Below, piece after piece: positions 1 to 8,813 of a stretch of 64,000 nucleotides of DNA. Both the position numbers and the translations under genes were made by a program. Source of the stretch: Chlorobiota bacterium (GTDB lineage: Bacteria > Bacteroidota > Ignavibacteria > Kapaibacteriales > UBA961); NCBI GenBank assembly GCA_014191195.1, contig BJGZ01000003.1, positions 62,001 through 126,000 on the forward strand. Direction: 5' to 3'. How positions within the stretch are numbered: position 1 is the stretch's first letter; each line of letters starts with the position of its first letter. The notes below the pieces were generated by a model. The model made no database searches, was not told the origin of the DNA, and was given only the letters and a program-made list of their open reading frames with translations.

Positions 1-1
1 T

Positions 2-949
2 ATTATTGCCAATAGGATGAAATTATCTCCCCAAAGTTCTATAGTTTTAACAGGAACTACTGATGGAAAAGAACTCTCATCAATTGCCAAAAGAAATCAA
101 TTGGCTTTGCAAAGAGCAGAATCTATAAAGAAAATTCTAGTTTCTCAATTTTTAATAGATTCAAAGAGAATTGCAGTCAAATACAGAGATGTACCTGTAT
201 CTTCTTCTTCAGATAAATATCCAGAAGGAATTGAAGAAAATAGAAGAGTGGAAATTTCATCTGATAATATTGAATTATTGCAGCCTGTTATTCATACAAA
301 ATTTCAAGAGTTTGCTCCTATTTATAGAACTCAAATGTTTAAGACAAGTGTAGATACCCCTTCTATTGTGCAATCATGGCGTCTTGATATTTCATATAAA
401 GGACAAGCTATTTCTAGTATTAATAATAGTGGAATCCCTCCAGAGCAGCTTGAATTAGAATTAGATGCTAAAGATCTTATTGCATTAGGAAATTCAATAA
501 ATATATCTGATTCTTTGGATGCTTCTTTAACCATTAAACAAGATAATGACATAGAACATGTATCCACTTGTAAATTGGCCATTAATAAAACAATGAATCA
601 ATTTGAAATCAGTAGACTTAGCTTGATTGTTTTTGATTTTGACCAAAGTGATATATCAGATGTAAATAAATCTATGATGAAGTCTTTTGTAAGAGATGCC
701 TTAAAACCTAATTCTATTGCTACTATTACAGGTTCTACAGACAGATTGGGTGAGATTGAATATAATGAAGAGTTATCTGTAAATAGAGCAAATACAGTAA
801 GAGATTATTTAAAAAGTATACAACCAACAGTTAATATTGGGTCCACAAAAGGTATAGGTGCTTCTCTTTTACCTTTTGATAATAATTTAGCAGAAGGTCG
901 TTATTACTGTAGAACCGTTTCGGTAGAAGTAAAAACCCCACGACAATAA
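2..949 (+). CDS. OmpA-domain outer-membrane protein, 5'-truncated by the window edge
   Basis: The reading frame is open to the window edge. The five codons before the first ATG (position 17) continue the OmpA-like fold, so this is the C-terminal part of a longer protein. Two OmpA-like peptidoglycan-binding domains are visible: the first holds SIVLTGTTDG and ends at ENRRVEI; the second starts near LIVFDFDQSDIS, has ITGSTDRLGE and an NRANTVRDYL helix, and ends at RTVSVEV. A beta-rich linker separates them. Such domains tether the outer membrane to peptidoglycan in the periplasm. The missing part may carry a barrel, signal peptide or repeats. It converges with the Rieske gene, four bases away. 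The family call is firm; the exact protein type is not. Confidence 0.8.
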   Translation: MIANRMKLSPQSSIVLTGTTDGKELSSIAKRNQLALQRAESIKKILVSQFLIDSKRIAVKYRDVPVSSSSDKYPEGIEENRRVEISSDNIELLQPVIHTKFQEFAPIYRTQMFKTSVDTPSIVQSWRLDISYKGQAISSINNSGIPPEQLELELDAKDLIALGNSINISDSLDASLTIKQDNDIEHVSTCKLAINKTMNQFEISRLSLIVFDFDQSDISDVNKSMMKSFVRDALKPNSIATITGSTDRLGEIEYNEELSVNRANTVRDYLKSIQPTVNIGSTKGIGASLLPFDNNLAEGRYYCRTVSVEVKTPRQ

Positions 950-953
950 TATA

Positions 954-1466
954 TTAGAATGTTATTGTAATGATATTTGTTACACTATTATACTTAACTG
1001 GAAATGAAGCTAATGATGTTGCACTTCCAGTGGTAGGTTGTTTCTCTACTTTGCCTGATTCCGGATTAAATTCAGCTCCATGGCATGCACAATATATATT
1101 TGAGTATTCTGTGTCAGGTGGTTGCACGGAACAACCTTGATGTGAGCATATACTTGTAACAGCTAAAAAAGAGGATTCAGTTAATCGAATAATTAAGATG
1201 TCTTTATCATTATTTTGATTAGGTACATTTTTATAAGCAGCCCCACCTACTTTACTCAATGCTTCTAATCCCGGTGTATTCAAAGGAAAGTCTATTTGAG
1301 TACCATTTAATGAATTTCCAGAGGGTGATTCATTGGATTCACAAGATTGTATTAAGCCAGCCAAACTTCCAGCACAGAATATTATACCAGCACTTTGTAA
1401 TGCATTCGATATGAATTGTCTTCTTGTTGGAATTACTGAGAATTGGGGTACAATGTCATCTTTCAT
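954..1466 (-). CDS. Rieske [2Fe-2S] protein, Tat-type or lipoprotein N-terminus
   Basis: The 170-residue protein has both Rieske boxes: C107-S-H-Q-G-C112 and C126-A-C-H129-G. These supply two Cys and two His iron ligands plus the extra Cys pair of high-potential Rieske proteins. The N-terminus has TRRQF (14-18) followed by a hydrophobic stretch, resembling a Tat signal, and then Cys42 after LIQS, a weak lipobox. It is therefore probably a membrane-anchored electron carrier on the periplasmic side. No cytochrome b or c1 gene is adjacent, so a bc1/b6f role is not supported here. It lies 15 bases downstream of, and on the same strand as, a haem-motif barrel gene, suggesting joint function. The domain call is firm; the electron partner is inferred. 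Confidence 0.88.
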   Translation of the reverse strand: MKDDIVPQFSVIPTRRQFISNALQSAGIIFCAGSLAGLIQSCESNESPSGNSLNGTQIDFPLNTPGLEALSKVGGAAYKNVPNQNNDKDILIIRLTESSFLAVTSICSHQGCSVQPPDTEYSNIYCACHGAEFNPESGKVEKQPTTGSATSLASFPVKYNSVTNIITITF

Positions 1467-1481
1467 TTATCATTTTTCATA

Positions 1482-2681
1482 TTAATAGTACAAATGTAAT
1501 TGGGCGCCCCAACGTGATATATATCCTGGAGCTGAAGTATCGAAAATTCTATATTCTGGTCTAATTTCAATATTTGGCAGAGGAAATACTTGTGCTCCAA
1601 ATACCATTTGTTTTATGATTGACTGATATGAGTTATTTACGATTAACTCTGAATATTCGAATCGAGTAAAAGGCAAAAACCAACTAGTTGCTTGCCAAGT
1701 AAGTTCTGCTAAATAGCTTGTATTTTTACCCTTTTCTCTGGTATTATTTATTAATGGCATTTTCCTGCTGGAAATATCTTGTAAGTCTGATAGAGACATA
1801 TCTACCATGAAAGAAAGCTTATCAGTTAATCCAATCCCCATAAATGCATTTATCAATGAAAAATCTTGATTATGTAATATAGATGTTCCAATATATGTAT
1901 TGATAGTATTATCAGAAAATCTTGGCCAATAGACAGCTCTAGCAGAATACATCAATGATCCATTCTCAACATTACTGACGCTATTTTGTTGAGCAGTCGC
2001 ATTAGAAAATATTCCAGCATTCACTGTTAATTCATGAATACTTTCATAGGTGAACTCAACTCCTGCAGCAGAAAAATAAGGAGCTAATATTGTCATTGAA
2101 TTATATGGTGTAATTACATTTTCATTTAACCAACCAGCAGATAATTGACGAATCATCATTGTATGATCATCATATCTAATGCCAATTGTTGGCTGAAAAA
2201 ATCCAAGTCTTAATTGTGGTAAAGAATTATCTGATTGTACAATCACAGAGGCAGACCAAGACTGCTGTCCAGGATATCTAACTGGCCCTATATTATAATT
2301 CCCCTCAGCCTGTAACCACGGTAATAATTGATAACTGCCATATATAGACATCTGCATTGGTAAGATTCTTTGCTCTTTTGATTCATTTCTTGAGCGTATT
2401 AGTTGTAATCTCATATCAAAACCGATATTGCCTTTATTACCAATCATTGACCTAATAGAATCTTGTAATCCCCACAAGCCTTCAGCATTAATGTTTTCAG
2501 GATTAAATGCACCAACATCTCTATAAGAATACCAACCTAGATCATTTCTTAAACCAGACCCTTGACTATTTACATGGCAACTAGAGCATCTATTTCCAGA
2601 TATGAGTGAAAATTGAGGAAGTGCAAATAATTGTACATTATATATCAAAATGCAAGCACAACACATAATCAAAAAACGCAT
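1482..2681 (-). CDS. Predicted outer-membrane beta-barrel with N-terminal c-type haem motif
   Basis: I chose the ATG at 2681 (399 residues); a GTG four codons upstream is the alternative. The product begins with a hydrophobic signal sequence (MRFLIMCCACILIY). A single haem-binding CSSCH motif follows at residues 32-36, inside GNRCSSCHVNSQGSGLRN. The remaining ~330 residues are rich in alternating aromatic/polar strands and end in LHLYY, as expected of an outer-membrane barrel with a C-terminal aromatic. I infer a porin-like protein carrying one covalent haem on its periplasmic face. It is the first gene of a two-gene unit with the Rieske protein. I do not recognise a named family. The barrel topology is from composition only. 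Confidence 0.65.
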   Translation of the reverse strand: MRFLIMCCACILIYNVQLFALPQFSLISGNRCSSCHVNSQGSGLRNDLGWYSYRDVGAFNPENINAEGLWGLQDSIRSMIGNKGNIGFDMRLQLIRSRNESKEQRILPMQMSIYGSYQLLPWLQAEGNYNIGPVRYPGQQSWSASVIVQSDNSLPQLRLGFFQPTIGIRYDDHTMMIRQLSAGWLNENVITPYNSMTILAPYFSAAGVEFTYESIHELTVNAGIFSNATAQQNSVSNVENGSLMYSARAVYWPRFSDNTINTYIGTSILHNQDFSLINAFMGIGLTDKLSFMVDMSLSDLQDISSRKMPLINNTREKGKNTSYLAELTWQATSWFLPFTRFEYSELIVNNSYQSIIKQMVFGAQVFPLPNIEIRPEYRIFDTSAPGYISRWGAQLHLYY

Positions 2682-2897
2682 GATTTTAAACACTTAGTAT
2701 GAAAATTAGAATGTAAATATTTTTTGATTGAACTAGGCAAATCTATCAAATATTATCATCTATTTTCCATTTTATTTTTACACTTTTAATAAATTTATAT
2801 ATTCATAATATTCAGATTTTATGCCTACAGTAATGGAAAATTAGCTATATTTAATGAACTATTTTTTGTTACAATATTTTTATCTTTTTGTATTTAG

Positions 2898-4634
2898 ATG
2901 TACCAATCGAAACTTTTTACTCCTACACTTAAAGAAGCACCTTCTGAAGCTCAAATTCCTTCTCATATATTGATGTTAAGGGCAGGTTTAGTTCGTCAAT
3001 TAGGAGCAGGAATTTTCTCATTCTTACCATTGGGATATCGTATTGTAAAAAAGGTAATGGGTATTATTCGTACAGAAATGGACAGAATTGGCGGACAAGA
3101 GTTTCATTTACCTGCTTTAAACCCAATAGAAATATGGGAGCAAACTGGTCGAGTTGAAGCCATGGGTGATGTTATGTTTCATATTAAGAATAGGGATGGT
3201 TTAGTATTAGCCCCTACTCATGAAGAAATAATGACATATCATGCAAGGCAACATGTAAAGTCTTATAGAGATATGCCTCAAATATGGTATCAAATACAAA
3301 CCAAATTTAGAAATGAGCCAAGGCCTAAATCTGGTGTTTTACGTGGAAGACAATTTACAATGAAAGATTCATATTCATTGGATAATTCATGGGAAGCATT
3401 AGATACTAGCTATGATAAACACGCCGAAGCATATAGAGAAATATATAAAAAGTCTGGATTAAAGTTTTTTGTTGTAGGTGCTTCTTCAGGTTCAATGGGT
3501 GGCAGTGATTCACAGGAATTTATGGTAGAATCTTCATTTGGTGAAGATACATGTGCTATATGTGATATTTCTGGATATGCAGCAAATATCGAAGTAGCAA
3601 CTAGTGCTTTACAGCCTATAGGTAGAATCCAAAGTGATGATTTACCCTCAAAATTTGCTACTCCACATGCTAAAACTATTAATGATTTAGTAGATCAGTT
3701 TTGCTTTGATAAAAATAGATGCGCTAAATCAGTAATATATATTGCAGATTCCAAGCCTTATTTAATTCTTATGCGTGGAAATGACGAGTTAAATGAAGCC
3801 AAGTTTCAACATTTTATTGGTGCTATTCAATGTCGAGCAGCTGATCCTGATGAATTATTACACATTACAGGTGCTCATGCTGGATCAATAGGGCCAATAG
3901 GTATTAGTTCAACATGTACTATTTATGCAGATAATCTTCTTAAAGATGCTAATGGTCTTATTTGTGGAGCAAATGAGGATGGTTATCATTATTCATCATT
4001 AGATTTATTAAGGGATACAAATGTTCATGCATATGCAGATTTTAGAGTAGTTCATGCAGGTGAACCTTGTATTAATGGAAATAATCCTTTAAGAATTGTT
4101 AATGCTATTGAAGTTGGACATATCTTTAAATTAGGGACGAGATATTCACAAGCTCTTGGTGCAACATTTGTAGATGAACAAGGAAAAGATCATCCGATTA
4201 TCATGGGCAGTTATGGCATAGGTGTAGAAAGAATAATAGCTTGTGCTATTGAACAAAATCATGATGATAAAGGAATTATGTGGCCTTTATCAATTGCACC
4301 ATATCATGTTCATTTACTAGGATTAGGTTTACATAAATCGGCAGAAGCAGTTAAAGCATGTTCTGATATCCATACAATGTTAGAAAATTCTGGTATTGAA
4401 TGTTTATTTGACGATAGAGATATTTCACCAGGAATAAAGTTTAATGATGCTGATTTAATTGGTATTACATTTCAACTTATTGTTGGGGACAAAGGCCTTA
4501 ATCAACGTCAATTAGAATTGAAAATTCGTGCAACTGGTGAACGTATTCTTATACCGATTAGCGAAGAATATGGTGGTTTAACGAATATATTAACGACGAT
4601 ACAAAAGCAAATAATACATAATACAATACAATGA
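2898..4634 (+). CDS. proS: Prolyl-tRNA synthetase, bacterial type with editing insertion
   Basis: Charges tRNA-Pro with proline in the cytoplasm. The 578 residues match the bacterial-type enzyme: class II motif 1 around residues 36-53, PTHEE at 106-110, motif 2 with FRNEPRPKSGVLRGRQF at about 137-153, and motif 3 GSYGIGVERI near 437-446. Between motifs 2 and 3 lies the ~180-residue editing (INS) domain that clears Ala-tRNA-Pro. The anticodon-binding domain follows, with FDDRD and GDKG signatures. The start ATG has no clear Shine-Dalgarno site. The stop overlaps the next gene's start as ATGA, so the two are probably translationally coupled. A tRNA-Pro gene lies 30 kb away in the same window. 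Confidence 0.97.
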   Translation: MYQSKLFTPTLKEAPSEAQIPSHILMLRAGLVRQLGAGIFSFLPLGYRIVKKVMGIIRTEMDRIGGQEFHLPALNPIEIWEQTGRVEAMGDVMFHIKNRDGLVLAPTHEEIMTYHARQHVKSYRDMPQIWYQIQTKFRNEPRPKSGVLRGRQFTMKDSYSLDNSWEALDTSYDKHAEAYREIYKKSGLKFFVVGASSGSMGGSDSQEFMVESSFGEDTCAICDISGYAANIEVATSALQPIGRIQSDDLPSKFATPHAKTINDLVDQFCFDKNRCAKSVIYIADSKPYLILMRGNDELNEAKFQHFIGAIQCRAADPDELLHITGAHAGSIGPIGISSTCTIYADNLLKDANGLICGANEDGYHYSSLDLLRDTNVHAYADFRVVHAGEPCINGNNPLRIVNAIEVGHIFKLGTRYSQALGATFVDEQGKDHPIIMGSYGIGVERIIACAIEQNHDDKGIMWPLSIAPYHVHLLGLGLHKSAEAVKACSDIHTMLENSGIECLFDDRDISPGIKFNDADLIGITFQLIVGDKGLNQRQLELKIRATGERILIPISEEYGGLTNILTTIQKQIIHNTIQ

Positions 4635-5455
4635 ATCAATTAGCAGATTTACATACTCATACCATATTTTCTGATGGTATACTATCTCCTACAGAGCTTT
4701 TTACCAAAGCTAAGGAAGTTGGTTTGAGTGCTATTGCTATTACCGATCACGATACTATGGATGGATATTTAGCTTCAATCCATATTGCCGAAGAACTTGG
4801 CATTCAGCTTGTACCAGGAATAGAATTAAGCTGTTATGAAAATGCAAGAGATTATCATTTATTAGGATTTTTTCAAGACCCTGATAATCCTAATCTAAAG
4901 AAGAATCTCGAATTATTTAGACATGAAAGAGAAAAAAGAGCTGAAAGAATTGTCAATAAGTTAAAAAGACATAATATTGATGTTAATTTTAATGATGTTT
5001 TAGATAAAGCTGGTGTTGCACCAGTTGCTAGACCTCATATTGCAGCTGTAATGATAGATCAAGGTCATTCCCCTGATATCAAAAAAGCTTTTGATCAATA
5101 TTTAAGTTATGGTAAACCAGCCTATGAACCAAAATGGAATTTCCCTGTAGAACTTGGGGTTAAGCTACTGAATGAAGCAGGTGGTGTTGCTGTTTTAGCT
5201 CATCCTGGAAGATATTTACCACAACAAATATTAGCTAATTTTATACAACAAGGCTTAGATGGAATCGAAGTTATCCATCCTTCTCATTCTGAAGAAACTC
5301 AAAATTATTATAAATCTTTAGTCGATCATTATTGTTTGCTTTCAACTGGTGGATCTGATTTCCATGGTTCGCGTGAATATGATGCAACAAATTTTGGAAA
5401 ATTTGCTGTTCCTGTTTCATCAATAGAAGCAATTCAGTCTTTTTTGAAACATTAA
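4631..5455 (+). CDS. PHP-domain phosphoesterase (TrpH/RNase AM-like)
   Basis: A PHP-superfamily metal-dependent phosphoesterase of 274 residues. Metal ligands are visible in [13 protein letters not shown] (H8, H10, D15), [23 protein letters not shown] and GGSDFHG. Length and motif order fit the YciV/TrpH group, known as 3',5'-nucleoside bisphosphate phosphatase or 5'-3' exonuclease acting on short RNA ends (RNase AM). Substrate preference cannot be read from sequence. The gene starts inside the proS stop codon (ATGA) and ends eight bases before ribH, so it belongs to a proS-PHP-ribH unit. Confidence 0.9.
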   Translation: MNQLADLHTHTIFSDGILSPTELFTKAKEVGLSAIAITDHDTMDGYLASIHIAEELGIQLVPGIELSCYENARDYHLLGFFQDPDNPNLKKNLELFRHEREKRAERIVNKLKRHNIDVNFNDVLDKAGVAPVARPHIAAVMIDQGHSPDIKKAFDQYLSYGKPAYEPKWNFPVELGVKLLNEAGGVAVLAHPGRYLPQQILANFIQQGLDGIEVIHPSHSEETQNYYKSLVDHYCLLSTGGSDFHGSREYDATNFGKFAVPVSSIEAIQSFLKH

Positions 5456-5463
5456 TAATTATT

Positions 5464-5937
5464 ATGAACTCTATCAAAACTATCGAAGGTAATTATAGTC
5501 ATGCATCCGGTAATTATGTTATTGTTGCAGCAAGGTGGAATTCTTTTATAGTACATCACTTAATTGAAGGTGCAATTGATACATTAAAACGTCATGGTAT
5601 TAATGAGTCTTCAATTCATCTTGTATATTGCCCAGGTTGCTATGAAATCCCTCTTATCACAAAAAAATTAGCTTCATCTGGGAAATATGATTCAATCATA
5701 ACATTAGGCGCTGTTATAAGAGGTTCAACCACCCATTTTGATTTAGTTGCATCTGAAGTATCAAAAGGGGTTGCACAAGCTTCATCAGATACAGGTATAC
5801 CATGTTTATTTGGTGTGTTAACTACCGATACCATAGAACAAGCAATAGAAAGAGCTGGTACAAAGGCAGGAAATAAAGGCTCTGAAGTAGCCCTAGCTGC
5901 AATTGAAATGGTTTCTTTAATGAGTAAATTATCATAG
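5464..5937 (+). CDS. ribH: 6,7-dimethyl-8-ribityllumazine synthase
   Basis: The penultimate step of riboflavin synthesis: condenses ribitylamino-uracil with dihydroxybutanone phosphate. The 157 residues contain the family signatures AARWNSF (substrate aromatic at about 25-28), PGCYEIP (usually PGAFEIP), [12 protein letters not shown] with the catalytic-region His91, and FGVLTTDT followed by [16 protein letters not shown]. Length is typical. It is the last gene of the proS-PHP-ribH unit and is followed by a strong hairpin terminator. No other rib gene and no FMN riboswitch were seen nearby, so its regulation is not evident here. Confidence 0.96.
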   Translation: MNSIKTIEGNYSHASGNYVIVAARWNSFIVHHLIEGAIDTLKRHGINESSIHLVYCPGCYEIPLITKKLASSGKYDSIITLGAVIRGSTTHFDLVASEVSKGVAQASSDTGIPCLFGVLTTDTIEQAIERAGTKAGNKGSEVALAAIEMVSLMSKLS

Positions 5938-5965
5938 TTATCTTTAGATACATACTTCTTTTCAT

Positions 5966-5996
5966 AAAAGCAGATTGTTAATGATCTGCTTTTTTT
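5966..5996 (+). terminator. Rho-independent terminator after ribH
   Basis: A perfect 10-bp stem (AAAAGCAGAT / ATCTGCTTTT) with an 8-base loop runs into a T-tract. It lies 29 bases past the ribH stop and 40 bases before acs, separating the two transcription units. Confidence 0.88.
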
Positions 5997-6035
5997 ATAC
6001 TAAGTATGTACGAATTCATATTTTCTATTTTTATG

Positions 6036-8003
6036 ATGAATAATCAAAATATTACTTCTTTGCTTCAAGAAGAAAGACTTTTTGAACCTACAGAACAATT
6101 CAAACAGAATGCTAATTTTTCATCTAAACAAGAATATGATGATTTAAGAAAGCATGCTCATGAACATCCACTCGAATTTTGGGAACAACAAGCACAAAAT
6201 CTCCATTGGTTTGAATCATGGAAGACAACTCTTGAATGGGATTATCCCCATGCATCATGGTTTAAAGAAGGGAAAATCAATGCATCTTACAATTGTTTAG
6301 ATAGACATATTAACTCATCCCATAAAGATAAAATCGCTATTTATTGGGAGGGAGAACCTGGTGATACAAAATCTTTAACCTATTCTGAATTACATAAACA
6401 AGTATGTACAATGGCAAATGGTTTATTATCACTTGGTATAAAGAAAGGTGATATTGTTGCTATTTATATGGGTATGATTCCAGAGGCAATTATCGCAATG
6501 CTTGCATGTGCACGAATAGGTGCCACACACAATGTAATTTTTGGCGGATTTTCAGCAGACTCTTTAAGAGATAGAATACAAGATTCTCAAGCAAAATGCT
6601 TAATTACTCAAGATATTGTTTTTAGAAAAGGAATAGAGTTATCATTAAAACAAACGGCTCAAGAGGCGGTTCTTCAATGTAATAGTATACAACATATAAT
6701 TATATTTCAAAGGACAGAACATCAATGCTCTCTAAATTCTGAAAAAGAAATTTTGTGGCATGACTTGATTAAACAACAGCCAGATAATCACATCGCACAA
6801 GGATTTGATAGCGAACATCCCCTATTTATTCTGTATACTAGTGGTTCTACAGGAAAGCCAAAGGGATTACTTCATACTACGGGTGGCTATCTTACTCAAG
6901 CACATTATACTTTTTCGCAAGTATTCGATATAAAAAATGAAGATATTTTTTTCTGTACAGCAGATATAGGCTGGATAACTGGTCATAGTTATGTAGCATA
7001 TGGTCCATTATCAGCTGGAGCAACAATTTTGATATATGAAGGAGCTTTAATTTATCCAGATGCTCATAGAATTTGGAATATCATTGAAAAATATAAAGCT
7101 ACTATACTCTATACCGCTCCAACAGCTATTAGAACATTTTTGAAATTAGGAGATCAATTTCCATTAGCACATAATTTATCATCATTAAGACTTCTTGGAA
7201 CTGTTGGGGAACCGATAAATCCTGAAGCATGGATATGGTATAAATCTATCATCGGAAAAAACATATGTCCAATTGTAGATACTTGGTGGCAAACAGAAAC
7301 AGGTGGAATTATGATTGCTCCTATTCCAGGTATTATAGCTACAAAACCCGGAAGTGCTACTTTGCCATTACCTGGTATTTTAGCAAATGTAGTTCATAAA
7401 GATGGATCACAATGTGAAATCAATGAAGGTGGCTATTTGGTAATAATGTCTCCATGGCCTGGAATGGCAAGAACCATTTTTGGAGATAATGAACGCTATA
7501 AACAGGTATACTGGAGTGAATATCCACCTAATACTGAACATAAAGGATATTATTTCACAGGAGATGGTGCAAGAATTGATAAAGATGGATATTTCTGGAT
7601 TATGGGCCGAGTGGATGATGTAGTTAATGTAAGTGGACACCGTTTGGGAACTGCCGAAGTAGAAAGTGCATTAGTTTCTCATCCAGCTGTTGCAGAAGCA
7701 GCAGTAATTGCAAAACCAGATGAGATAAAAGGGAATGTTCTTATTGCTTTTGTAACAATAAAAATAAATGTGAATTATGATATAATTGCGCTCAAACAAG
7801 AATTAAAAGATCATGTTTCTATTCAGATTGGATCTATCGCAAGGCCAGAAGACATTCGTTTCACAGAATCTCTACCCAAAACAAGAAGTGGTAAAATTAT
7901 GAGGCGTCTTTTAAGAGAATTATCATCTACGGGAATGATAAGTGGAGATACAACAACACTAGAAGATTTCAATGTGTTAGAACAACTTAGAGAAGAAGAA
8001 TAG
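6036..8003 (+). CDS. acs: Acetyl-CoA synthetase (AMP-forming)
   Basis: Activates acetate to acetyl-CoA through an acetyl-AMP intermediate. I chose the ATG at 6036 (655 residues, MNNQNITS), the usual family length; in-frame ATGs at 6006 and 6033 would add a hydrophobic tail with no family counterpart. Visible motifs are IYWEGEPGD, YTSGSTGKPKGLLHTTGGYL (nucleotide-binding core A3), DTWWQTETGG, TGDGARIDKDGYFWIMGRVDDVVNVSGHR (hinge and A8) and PKTRSGKIMRRLLR, whose Lys is the catalytic residue controlled by acetylation in characterised Acs. It stands alone behind the ribH terminator and converges with the nitroreductase gene. It implies acetate scavenging. Confidence 0.97.
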   Translation: MNNQNITSLLQEERLFEPTEQFKQNANFSSKQEYDDLRKHAHEHPLEFWEQQAQNLHWFESWKTTLEWDYPHASWFKEGKINASYNCLDRHINSSHKDKIAIYWEGEPGDTKSLTYSELHKQVCTMANGLLSLGIKKGDIVAIYMGMIPEAIIAMLACARIGATHNVIFGGFSADSLRDRIQDSQAKCLITQDIVFRKGIELSLKQTAQEAVLQCNSIQHIIIFQRTEHQCSLNSEKEILWHDLIKQQPDNHIAQGFDSEHPLFILYTSGSTGKPKGLLHTTGGYLTQAHYTFSQVFDIKNEDIFFCTADIGWITGHSYVAYGPLSAGATILIYEGALIYPDAHRIWNIIEKYKATILYTAPTAIRTFLKLGDQFPLAHNLSSLRLLGTVGEPINPEAWIWYKSIIGKNICPIVDTWWQTETGGIMIAPIPGIIATKPGSATLPLPGILANVVHKDGSQCEINEGGYLVIMSPWPGMARTIFGDNERYKQVYWSEYPPNTEHKGYYFTGDGARIDKDGYFWIMGRVDDVVNVSGHRLGTAEVESALVSHPAVAEAAVIAKPDEIKGNVLIAFVTIKINVNYDIIALKQELKDHVSIQIGSIARPEDIRFTESLPKTRSGKIMRRLLRELSSTGMISGDTTTLEDFNVLEQLREEE

Positions 8004-8022
8004 TATAATATATCATTGTATG

Positions 8023-8616
8023 CTATAAAGATAGTTTGTCTAAGGAGTCAAAAACAAATGCATGAATGGGCTTTCTTGTTCTTGGAGTAATTTCTCGAGT
8101 TTTAAAAGGTTCAGGTAATAATTCATGACTATCCCGATAACCTAAAGCAATTATACTAACAATATTACAATTATTGGGAATTTTTAAAAGAGATTCAGCT
8201 ATTTCCCTATTGAATCCTCCCATTTGATGTCCTAATATTCCTAATTCGGCTGCTTGCAAAAGTAAATATGTTGAAGCTGCACCTACATCATGCCATGCAT
8301 GAAGATTCATAGATCCATCTGGAAAATGTGTATTAGCAATTACTGCAATTAATACTTGTGCTTCCTTTGCCCAAACCTGATTTCCACCGGCTAAAGTACT
8401 ATACAGTAATGAAAATAATTCTGAATCTTTAGCACCAAAAACAAAACGCCATGGTTGCTCATTCATACTGCTAGCTGCCCAAGAAGCTGCTTCAAATAGA
8501 TGATTAAGCGTTTCTATATGGATTGGTTTCGTAGAAAATGATCGCGCGCTCCACCTATCTAATAATAATGGATGGATTTCATATTGAGTTGATACTATTT
8601 TAGGGTGTTTTTTCAT
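8023..8616 (-). CDS. Nitroreductase-family FMN oxidoreductase
   Basis: An NAD(P)H-dependent flavin enzyme of the nitroreductase superfamily, 197 residues from the ATG at 8616. An ATG at 8631 and a TTG at 8661 are alternatives. The FMN-binding N-terminal signature LLDRWSARSFSTKPI is followed by AASWAASSMNEQPWRFVF, and the C-terminal flavin region by GHQMGGFN and IIALGYRD. Family members act as dimers with two FMN on nitroaromatics, quinones or flavins; the physiological substrate is not predictable. It faces acs tail to tail, 19 bases away, and is divergent from ftsK across ~200 bases. Confidence 0.9.
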   Translation of the reverse strand: MKKHPKIVSTQYEIHPLLLDRWSARSFSTKPIHIETLNHLFEAASWAASSMNEQPWRFVFGAKDSELFSLLYSTLAGGNQVWAKEAQVLIAVIANTHFPDGSMNLHAWHDVGAASTYLLLQAAELGILGHQMGGFNREIAESLLKIPNNCNIVSIIALGYRDSHELLPEPFKTREITPRTRKPIHAFVFDSLDKLSL

Positions 8617-8771
8617 ATTACTTTTTAACATTGCTTCCAGTGCAATTAGTTCATTAAACAATTCTTTCGATTCAAATACCCAGTACTATATAGTAAGGCA
8701 TAATTATTGATAGATTTACCATTACAATACAAGCATAGTAGATTATTATATTATAATAATTTTTAAGATAC

Positions 8772-8801
8772 AATTCACTTCTTTGCAGCATAGAAGTAAT
8801 T
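8772..8801. promoter_or_regulatory. Near-perfect inverted repeat in the ftsK leader
   Basis: AATTCACTTCT (8772-8782) and AGAAGTAATT (8792-8801) are complementary except for one missing base, with a 9-base loop. It sits just ahead of an unusually clear ribosome-binding site (GGAG at 8805-8808, five bases before the ftsK ATG). Most genes in this window lack a recognisable Shine-Dalgarno site. A role in translation or transcription of ftsK is a guess. Confidence 0.35.
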
Positions 8802-8813
8802 CATGGAGAAACT

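Noticed and set aside
5271-5477. Reverse-strand frame within the 3' end of the PHP gene and other similar antisense frames.
   Set aside because: They overlap well-supported genes entirely, lack family features and have an amino-acid composition typical of antisense AT-rich DNA.
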